Of a DNA stretch of 8,091 nucleotides, positions 1-4,565 are shown piece after piece. A model generated the notes under the pieces. It was not told the DNA's origin. It saw only the letters and a program-made list of their open reading frames with translations, and did no database searches. This stretch comes from Candidatus Bathyarchaeota archaeon ex4484_135. GTDB taxonomy: Archaea > Thermoproteota > Bathyarchaeia > EX4484-135. The position numbers and the translations under genes were made by a program. The stretch is from contig NJEJ01000082.1 in the NCBI GenBank assembly GCA_002255025.1, forward strand, positions 1 to 8,091. The letters are read 5' to 3'. Positions within the stretch are counted from its first letter, which is position 1; each line of letters opens with the position of its first letter.

Positions 1-284
1 TGCATTAGGCTGAATCCCGGGCCGGATGTGGCCGTCATGGCCTTCAGGCCAGCCCAAGAAGCCCCTATGACAGCCGCCAGGCTGGCCATCTCGTCCTCCA
101 TCTGGACATAGATGCCCCCGACCTGTGGGAGCCTGAGGGCCATGTGCTCCATGATCTCGCTCGCCGGGGTTATGGGATAGCCAGCGAAGAACCGGCAGCC
201 GGCGGCTATAGCACCTTCGGCACAAGCCACATCCCCTATCGTGAACCAGGTCCCGGTGAGCACGTCGAGCCTGCGTGGTCCCAT
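1..284 (-). CDS. korA: 2-oxoacid:ferredoxin oxidoreductase alpha subunit (KorA type), N-terminal part
   Basis: The first 94 residues are visible and the gene continues past the left edge. The protein is the alpha subunit of a 2-oxoacid (2-oxoglutarate-type) ferredoxin oxidoreductase, a cytoplasmic enzyme that converts a 2-oxoacid and CoA to acyl-CoA with reduction of ferredoxin. Visible family hallmarks are GYPITPASE around residues 35-43, MEDEMAS around 62-68, and TSGPGFSLM at 86-94. All are typical of the pyrimidine-binding domain of alpha subunits. The protein begins directly with this domain, so no gamma domain is fused at its N-terminus, unlike the gamma-alpha fusions of Sulfolobus. The ATG at 284 is preceded by GGTGAT at 290-295 with a good spacing; the ATG at 291 is out of frame. 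It lies last in a minus-strand set after an FrhB-like gene and a ferredoxin gene, as in kor operons. Substrate (2-oxoglutarate or another 2-oxoacid) is not decided by this fragment. Confidence 0.88.
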   Translation of the reverse strand, partial: MGPRRLDVLTGTWFTIGDVACAEGAIAAGCRFFAGYPITPASEIMEHMALRLPQVGGIYVQMEDEMASLAAVIGASWAGLKAMTATSGPGFSLM

Positions 285-289
285 ATCCC

Positions 290-295
290 ATCACC
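290..295 (-). promoter_or_regulatory. Shine-Dalgarno site of korA
   Basis: Read on the minus strand, GGTGAT lies 5 bases before the ATG at 284. It matches the archaeal anti-SD sequence and fixes the start over the out-of-frame ATG at 291. Confidence 0.7.
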
Positions 296-324
296 GTTTA
301 ACTCTATGAAATCCCTTTTTACCC

Positions 325-508
325 TTATGCTGGCTTATCCTCCCTTACCACGAATATGGCTAGGTCAGGACATATGAGGATGGGCACCTCTCTCGTTGAA
401 TTCCTCGCTAAATTTTAGGATGCCCCTCGGGCAGAACTCTATGCAGAAGCCGCAGCCCTTACACCTATCCCATATGACGACGACCCTCGCCCTGGCCCTC
501 TGGCTCAT
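325..508 (-). pseudogene. korD: KorD-type 2x[4Fe-4S] ferredoxin subunit, internal deletion and frameshift
   Basis: Translation from ATG 508 gives a 47-residue ORF ending at TGA 365-367. It has the first cluster motif C16-x2-C19-x2-C22-x3-C26 (CKGCGFCIEFCP) and then the KorD-like text FSEEFNERGAHP. Immediately after, the +1 frame reads ICPDLAIFVVREDKPA and stops at TAA 325-327. This is the normal C-terminal end of such a ferredoxin, starting at the last cysteine of the second cluster. The piece that should link them, carrying the other three cysteines of cluster two, is absent. From my memory of the family about 45-55 bases are missing, with a length of the form 3n+2. The ATG overlaps the stop of the FrhB-like gene (ATGA), and a purine-rich AAGGAGAAGG lies just upstream. 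The intact protein would pass electrons from the KorA/KorB enzyme. As written it cannot form both clusters. It is either a genuine pseudogene or an assembly/cloning error; I cannot tell which. Confidence 0.75.
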
Positions 509-1590
509 GGGTTTTCCTTCTCCTTCGGTGCCCTCTTACGCTTCATCCTGACCAGCCGCAGCAAGATGTCCATGACGCCTGGTTCCTCGCTGATGTCCCT
601 CGTCTCCAACAGGCCAGCTTCAACAGCTCCCTTAAAGACCTCCTCTCCCAGCTCGGACCTTATTATGACCACGTTCCAGCCCTCTAGGCCCAGGCTCCCG
701 ACGGATATGTCAGCCAGCTCGGCCGAGAAATCCGTGCAGGTCTTGCAGCCATCTCTCACGAACTCGGCTAGCTCCTTCACCCTCACGCTCTTGGGCTCTC
801 CCTCCCTTGGGTAGAAGTACATCCGGCCCTTCTTTATGTTCATCTTGACGACTTCCTCGGGGGAGAGACCTACCCTCTCCTTTAGGAAGGCCATGAAGCC
901 TTCGTAATCGAAGGTCTCGGTGCAGAAGAGCCCTATGACGGGCCCTATGGCCTTGGCCCAGCCGAGCTCCTCGATCGGGAGCATCTGGACCTTCCTCACG
1001 GCCCTGACCTGACACGGAAGGCCCACGAAAGCAGCCCTAGAGCCCTCCAGGAAGCCCAGTAGAGCTGCCGTACCCATATTGAACATCATGTTCGTCGTGT
1101 AGCTGTACCTGCTGCCCGCACACTCAAGGACCTCGGACCCGGAGAGGACTATCCTGGGCTCTGGGAGCCAGGGCTGTTCTTTCTTAACGCCCGAGAGCAC
1201 GCTTAAGCCCGTCTTGCCCGAGCCCAGCAAGTACCTGAGGAGCGTGCTCACAACTCCGCCGTCCTGGCAGACCTTGAGGACCTCCGGGTCCTTGGACCTG
1301 GCCAGCACTATGGACCTGTATACGCCGAATTCCTCGTCCGGCTTGCGGGACCTGCCAAAGGCGAACTCCTCAACGGCCTTCTCGTCGAACTCATAGGCGG
1401 GGCAGACGCTATAGCAGTTCCCACACTTGAGGCATGTGTCCACCAGCTCGGGCCCCCTTGCCCCCATGCTGAGGACCTCGAAGGGACAGAAGGATACGCA
1501 GGTGCCGCAGAGGAAGCACCTGCCTTTTTCGACCACTTCTGGCTTCAGCGTTTCTTCAAATCCCTTTTCTTCTATCTCGGCCACGCCCAT
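505..1590 (-). CDS. FrhB/FdhB-like coenzyme F420 hydrogenase/dehydrogenase beta-subunit family protein
   Basis: A 361-residue cytoplasmic iron-sulfur flavoprotein. Two ferredoxin-type motifs open it: C25-x2-C28-x2-C31-x3-C35 and C53-x2-C56-x2-C59-x3-C63. The FrhB/FdhB N- and C-terminal domains follow, with CQDGGVVSTLL at 108-118, GLPCQVRAVRK around 190-200, GLFCTETFDYEGF around 220-232, and C282-x2-C285 followed by DFSAELADISVGSLG. Family members carry FAD and move electrons between iron-sulfur clusters and F420 or another acceptor; F420 use here is an inference. The start at ATG 1590 has GGTGG four bases upstream and a TATA element near 1623-1629. The same frame stays open to 1791, but that extension is antisense to the next gene and unlike the family. 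The stop overlaps the ferredoxin ATG (ATGA at 505-508), implying translational coupling with korD-korA. The protein may therefore be an electron exit or entry for the 2-oxoacid oxidoreductase. Confidence 0.82.
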   Translation of the reverse strand: MGVAEIEEKGFEETLKPEVVEKGRCFLCGTCVSFCPFEVLSMGARGPELVDTCLKCGNCYSVCPAYEFDEKAVEEFAFGRSRKPDEEFGVYRSIVLARSKDPEVLKVCQDGGVVSTLLRYLLGSGKTGLSVLSGVKKEQPWLPEPRIVLSGSEVLECAGSRYSYTTNMMFNMGTAALLGFLEGSRAAFVGLPCQVRAVRKVQMLPIEELGWAKAIGPVIGLFCTETFDYEGFMAFLKERVGLSPEEVVKMNIKKGRMYFYPREGEPKSVRVKELAEFVRDGCKTCTDFSAELADISVGSLGLEGWNVVIIRSELGEEVFKGAVEAGLLETRDISEEPGVMDILLRLVRMKRKRAPKEKENP

Positions 1591-1594
1591 TTTT

Positions 1595-1599
1595 CCACC
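1595..1599 (-). promoter_or_regulatory. Shine-Dalgarno site of the FrhB-like gene
   Basis: GGTGG on the minus strand, four bases before ATG 1590. It supports that start against the longer open frame reaching 1791. Confidence 0.6.
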
Positions 1600-1622
1600 G
1601 CCCAAGGCCCATTTCGACAAGC

Positions 1623-1631
1623 GATATAAGG
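1623..1631. promoter_or_regulatory. TATA-like element in the divergent spacer (FrhB-like operon / radical SAM gene)
   Basis: GATATAAGG on the plus strand reads CCTTATATC on the minus strand. For the minus operon an A-rich GGAAAATCC precedes it as a BRE-like segment, and transcription would start near 1600, giving a very short leader that still contains GGTGG. For the plus gene it would start near 1653. A second AT-rich tract, TAAAATAC at 1660-1667, could serve the plus gene with initiation close to 1690. Assignment is by pattern and spacing only. Confidence 0.45.
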
Positions 1632-1693
1632 ATTTTCCGGACCCCGAGGACGGAAGCCCTAAAATACCTTCAGCGATTCTCCATCTGGTTGCC

Positions 1694-2863
1694 TTGGCAG
1701 AAGGGCTCACGGCATTAACGGGGAAGGAAGAACTCAGGGCCCGCCTGGCAGACCTCATAGGCCCCGAGGGCGTGAGGAAGGCCCTTGACAACCCGCACTC
1801 TAGGAGGCCCCCGAGGCCCTGTGGCCTGACCGTCCATCCAGGCTTCGGCTGCCCGAACGGCTGCCTCTACTGCTACGTGGGCGATATCCTCGGGACGGGG
1901 CCCACCCGGCCCAGGCCCCTTGAGCTGACGGGCCTCGAGTTGGCCTATGCCCTGGCTTCCAACCCCTACTTCGTGCCGGGCCTCATGGGGACCTTCTTGG
2001 CCATGGGGGCCGTCTGCGACCCCTTCCACCCCGACCTGGTCGGCAAGACGCTCGACATAATGAGGGCTGTGGCCTCCTTCCTCGGGAACCCAACGCAGTT
2101 CTCGACGAAGATGTCCATAGGGCCCGAGATGGCTAGGGAGATACCTAGGAACTTGTCCGTGAGCCCCTTGATTACCATAATCACGCTCGAGAGAGCAGGC
2201 GAGCTAGAGCCTAAAGCACCCGGGCCAGAGGAACGCCTTAAGACCATATCAGTCCTCAGGAAGGAGGGCTTCAAGCCCATGTTGTTCCTCAGGCCCCTTA
2301 TACCGGGCCTGGTGGAGGACGAGCTAGATGACCTGATTTCCGAGGCCAAGCATCACGGGGCTGTGGGCGTGGTAATCGGGGCCCTCAGGGTCTCTAGGCC
2401 CATACTGAGGAGGCTCTCGAAGCTCGGCCTAGACGGCCCGATAAGGGCCAGGCTGAAGAGGGAGCCACCCAAGAGGGGCCTGGTAGCCGTGCCATCCAGG
2501 GACCTCAAGGAAATGGCTATGGGGATAGCACGCGAAAAGGGCCTGCTGGCCTTCAAGGCGGCCTGCTGTGCCAACGCCTACGTGGCTGGCGTTCCCTGTG
2601 CCGACCTATGCTGGGCCAGGGGCTTCTGCTCTAACTGCCCTAACAACTGCCTCAAGAAGCTCCCGCCCGTGGAAGAAGAGGCCATTAGGGAGGCCCTCCT
2701 AAGGGCCTTCGGCTTAAGGGCTATGGGGGTCCACGACGAAGGCCTAAAGCTCGTGGTGGAAGTTAAGGCCAGGCAAGGCATCGCGGGCTTGCTCGACGAG
2801 GCCAGGAAGGCCCTCGAGGTCGCGACCAGGAGGCTGATGGCCTTCAGGGTGGTGAAACCTTGA
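1694..2863 (+). CDS. Radical SAM protein (SplB/COG1533-like) with C-terminal cysteine cluster
   Basis: About 389 residues from TTG 1694. Text before the core is PCGLTVHPG, then the radical SAM motif C53-x3-C57-x2-C60 (CPNGCLYCY), which binds the [4Fe-4S] cluster that cleaves S-adenosylmethionine. Further core elements are NPTQFSTK at 132-139, SPLITIITL at 157-165 and LFLRPLIPG at 197-205. These resemble the spore-photoproduct-lyase-like family (COG1533). Beyond the barrel, residues 291-319 hold seven cysteines (291, 292, 302, 306, 312, 315, 319), suggesting an auxiliary Fe-S cluster or a metal site. The substrate is unknown, and DNA photoproduct repair should not be assumed. The start is uncertain: the frame is open from 1427, but TTG 1694 is the first usual start codon beyond the divergent promoter, it lacks a clear SD site, and GTG 1772 is an alternative. 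The stop overlaps the next start (TTGA), so it is coupled to the DUF166-like gene. Confidence 0.78.
   Translation: MAEGLTALTGKEELRARLADLIGPEGVRKALDNPHSRRPPRPCGLTVHPGFGCPNGCLYCYVGDILGTGPTRPRPLELTGLELAYALASNPYFVPGLMGTFLAMGAVCDPFHPDLVGKTLDIMRAVASFLGNPTQFSTKMSIGPEMAREIPRNLSVSPLITIITLERAGELEPKAPGPEERLKTISVLRKEGFKPMLFLRPLIPGLVEDELDDLISEAKHHGAVGVVIGALRVSRPILRRLSKLGLDGPIRARLKREPPKRGLVAVPSRDLKEMAMGIAREKGLLAFKAACCANAYVAGVPCADLCWARGFCSNCPNNCLKKLPPVEEEAIREALLRAFGLRAMGVHDEGLKLVVEVKARQGIAGLLDEARKALEVATRRLMAFRVVKP
2848..2855 (+). promoter_or_regulatory. Shine-Dalgarno site of the DUF166-like gene
   Basis: GGTGGTGA inside the end of the radical SAM gene, four bases before TTG 2860. It makes the TTG start credible and indicates coupled translation. 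Confidence 0.65.
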
Positions 2864-3600
2864 GCCGGGAGCTCAGGATTACGGCCTTCGTCCAGGGGTG
2901 GTATGGCGAGAGGATAGTGAAGCACATAAGGTCCTTTAAGCCAGATTGGGGCATTTGGCTGATTGACGTGGGGAAGGGCTTCCCCCGCCTCCCTGACGAT
3001 GATCATTTAGAGGGCCTATTGAGGGCTGTCGTGGAGAAGGTGCCAGAGGGGGCCCTCAGGCCGGATATAGCTCTCTTCCTGCTCGAGGAACCAGGTGCTA
3101 GCCTCCTGATGCCCAGCCTGGCCGAGCTCATAGGGGCTAGGTCCGTCTTATGCCCGGTTGACGATTATAAGGTGGTCCCGAGGGGCCTGGAGAGGCAGCT
3201 CTCAGAAGAGCTTCTCGAGGCAGGTATTCCCTCTTGCTTCCCCAGGCCCTTCTGTTCCCTCTCGCATGGGCCTGGTCCAATAGGACATTTCGCACGGTAC
3301 TTCGGCATGCCGGAAGTCGAGCTAGAGGTTCAGGACGATGTGGTAAAGGCCGTTAAGGTCCTGAGAGGGGCACCTTGCGGCTCAACACACTACGCGGCCT
3401 CGAGGCTGGTCGGCTCGAGCGTCCAAGAGGCCCCTAGGCTCGCGGGCTTGTTCGTCCAGACATATCCCTGCCTGGCATCACACGTCAAGGACCCGCTCAT
3501 AGGAGAGGACATGATAGGGCTCTCGGCCAAGCTGGCTAAGGCAGCCGTCGAGAAATGCGTCAAGAAGGCCAGAGGTGGGCGGTCCCCACGGCCTAGATGA
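2860..3600 (+). CDS. DUF166 family-like archaeal protein of unknown function
   Basis: 246 residues with no signal peptide or membrane segment, so probably cytoplasmic. The pattern fits my memory of the archaeal DUF166 family: an N-terminal TAFVQGWYGERIV around residues 8-20, then RPFCSL at 129-134, GHFARYFGMPEVELEV around 142-157, APCGSTHYAASRLVG at 171-185, and TYPCLASHVKDP at 201-212. Cysteines 126, 132, 173 and 204 lie in these conserved-looking blocks and could bind metal or an Fe-S cluster; that is inference. No biochemical role is known to me. The TTG start overlaps the radical SAM stop by four bases and has a strong upstream SD, so the two proteins are probably made together. The 3' end overlaps the tail of the convergent serA-like gene by 8 bases (3593-3600). 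The family call is moderately sure; the function is open. Confidence 0.7.
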   Translation: MSRELRITAFVQGWYGERIVKHIRSFKPDWGIWLIDVGKGFPRLPDDDHLEGLLRAVVEKVPEGALRPDIALFLLEEPGASLLMPSLAELIGARSVLCPVDDYKVVPRGLERQLSEELLEAGIPSCFPRPFCSLSHGPGPIGHFARYFGMPEVELEVQDDVVKAVKVLRGAPCGSTHYAASRLVGSSVQEAPRLAGLFVQTYPCLASHVKDPLIGEDMIGLSAKLAKAAVEKCVKKARGGRSPRPR

Positions 3601-4493
3601 GGCCTCTCGACCTGAAGAATTCTAGGAGCTTCTTGGCCGCCAGCTCCGAGGCCGCTCTCTGGGCCTCGGCCGTCTGGGCCCCTATGTGGGGCGTGGCCAC
3701 GACGTTCGGGAGCTGAGCCAGCTTCAAGCTGATGCTTCCCGCTCACAAGGGCCTCGTAGAGGGCTTCTTCGTCTACCACGCCGCCCCTGGAGGTGTTTAT
3801 GAGGATGGCCCCGTCCTTCATCATGAATATCTCACGCCTACCTATCATGTGCCTCGTCTGGGGCGTGAGGGGGACGTGCAGGGTTATTATGTCCGATTCC
3901 TTAAGGACTTCCTCGGCGTTGCTCGCCATTCGAGCACCCGTCCTCGCCAGGACCTCTTCTATGCCCGGGGGCCTGGTGCGTCTGTAGGCGATTATCCTCA
4001 TGCCTAGGGCATGGCATATCTCAGCTACCCTCTGCCCTATACGGCCGAAACCTATTATCCCGAGTGTCTTGCCTCTGAGCTCCCATCCCATTAGCTCTTT
4101 CTTGGCCCAGCGGCCTTCTTTGAGGGCTTTATCAGCCCTCGGAATGGAGCGTGCCAAGGCTATGATGAGGCCGACCGTCAGCTCGGCGACGGCTTCCGTT
4201 GAGGCTTCAGGCGTGTTGAAGACTTCTATGCCAGCCTCCCCGGCTGCCTCCAGGTCTATGTTGTCCAAGCCGACGCCAGCACGGCAGATGGCCTTGAGCC
4301 TGCCCCTCCCGGCCTCTATGACCTCCCAGGTTACCTTTGTCCTCCCCCTGACGATGAGGGCATCATAATTGCCTACTACGGTCTTCAGCTCCTCATGCGT
4401 TATACCCGGCCTGTAATCGACCTGGACGCCTTCGGACCTGAGCAGCTCGATACCGGTCGGGTCCAGTGGGTCCGTGACTAATACCTTGGGCAC
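3593..4493 (-). pseudogene. serA: D-3-phosphoglycerate dehydrogenase-like (SerA, D-2-hydroxyacid dehydrogenase), internal deletion and frameshift
   Basis: The frame from GTG 4493 (or TTG 4496) gives a normal D-2-hydroxyacid dehydrogenase of the short, ACT-less SerA type. It opens with KVLVTDPLDPTGIELLRSEG. It has CRAGVGLDNID around residues 70-80, the NAD-binding GFGRIG at 148-153, and INTSRGGVVDEEAL with the catalytic arginine near 236. After SGK (codon ending at 3735) the frame turns to nonsense antisense to the DUF166-like gene and would run on to 3390. The +1 frame from about 3730 instead reads the proper C-terminus: PNVVATPHIGAQTAEAQRAA, with the catalytic histidine, ending RSRGLI and TAG at 3593-3595. 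The linking stretch (family consensus like AGAALDVFEEEP), with the catalytic glutamate, is missing. I estimate about 45-55 bases lost, of length 3n+2. The intact enzyme would oxidise 3-phosphoglycerate with NAD in serine synthesis, though other hydroxyacids are possible. It is a true pseudogene or an assembly error. Confidence 0.8.
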
Positions 4494-4500
4494 CAACCTA

Positions 4501-4522
4501 GGTCCCGGGGCGGATGGTCCCG
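4501..4522. repeat. Short direct repeat in the serA/glyS spacer
   Basis: GGTCCCG occurs at 4501-4507 and again at 4516-4522, 15 bases apart start to start, between the serA-like start and the TATA element. The spacing is near one and a half helical turns. It could be a regulator site or chance in G+C-rich DNA. Confidence 0.25.
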
Positions 4523-4527
4523 TTATG

Positions 4528-4541
4528 CCTTATATTTTTCC
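4528..4541. promoter_or_regulatory. Shared TATA element for serA-like gene and glyS
   Basis: The plus strand reads CCTTATATTTTTCC; the minus strand reads GGAAAAATATAAGG. The minus reading has an A-rich BRE-like segment before ATATAAGG and places initiation near 4507, about 10 bases before the serA-like start. The plus reading places initiation around 4557-4562, giving a nearly leaderless glyS message. Prediction from pattern and spacing. Confidence 0.5.
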
Positions 4542-4556
4542 CCGGCTTCAGGTGTG

Positions 4557-4561
4557 GGAGG
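4557..4561 (+). promoter_or_regulatory. Shine-Dalgarno-like site of glyS
   Basis: GGAGG four bases before ATG 4566. It favours that ATG over the in-frame GTG at 4554, which lies close to or upstream of the predicted transcription start. Confidence 0.5.
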
Positions 4562-4565
4562 AGTC

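Noticed and set aside
144..377. Plus-strand 77-codon frame
   Set aside because: Antisense to korA and the ferredoxin gene, both recognised by motifs.
365..508. A genuine 47-residue single-cluster ferredoxin
   Set aside because: The rest of a normal KorD C-terminus follows at once in the +1 frame, so truncation by deletion explains it better than a natural short protein.
1427..1693. N-terminal extension of the radical SAM frame
   Set aside because: It is antisense to the FrhB-like iron-sulfur region and would cross the divergent promoter; the open frame continues by chance.
1591..1791. 67-residue N-terminal extension of the FrhB-like protein
   Set aside because: It is antisense to the radical SAM coding region, crosses the divergent promoter, and is unlike the family; ATG 1590 has its own SD.
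3390..3592. C-terminal continuation of the serA-like frame
   Set aside because: After the frameshift the text is non-family and antisense to the DUF166-like gene; the family C-terminus is found in the +1 frame ending at 3593.
325..3740. Introns or programmed frameshifting as cause of the two broken genes
   Set aside because: Coding segments are missing rather than interrupted, so splicing or a ribosomal shift could not restore the conserved cysteines or the catalytic glutamate.
4000..4368. Plus-strand 122-codon frame opposite the serA-like gene
   Set aside because: Antisense to a clear Rossmann-fold dehydrogenase; no family pattern.
4554..4565. GTG start four codons upstream for glyS
   Set aside because: It coincides with the predicted transcription start region and would place GGAGG inside the gene; ATG 4566 fits better.
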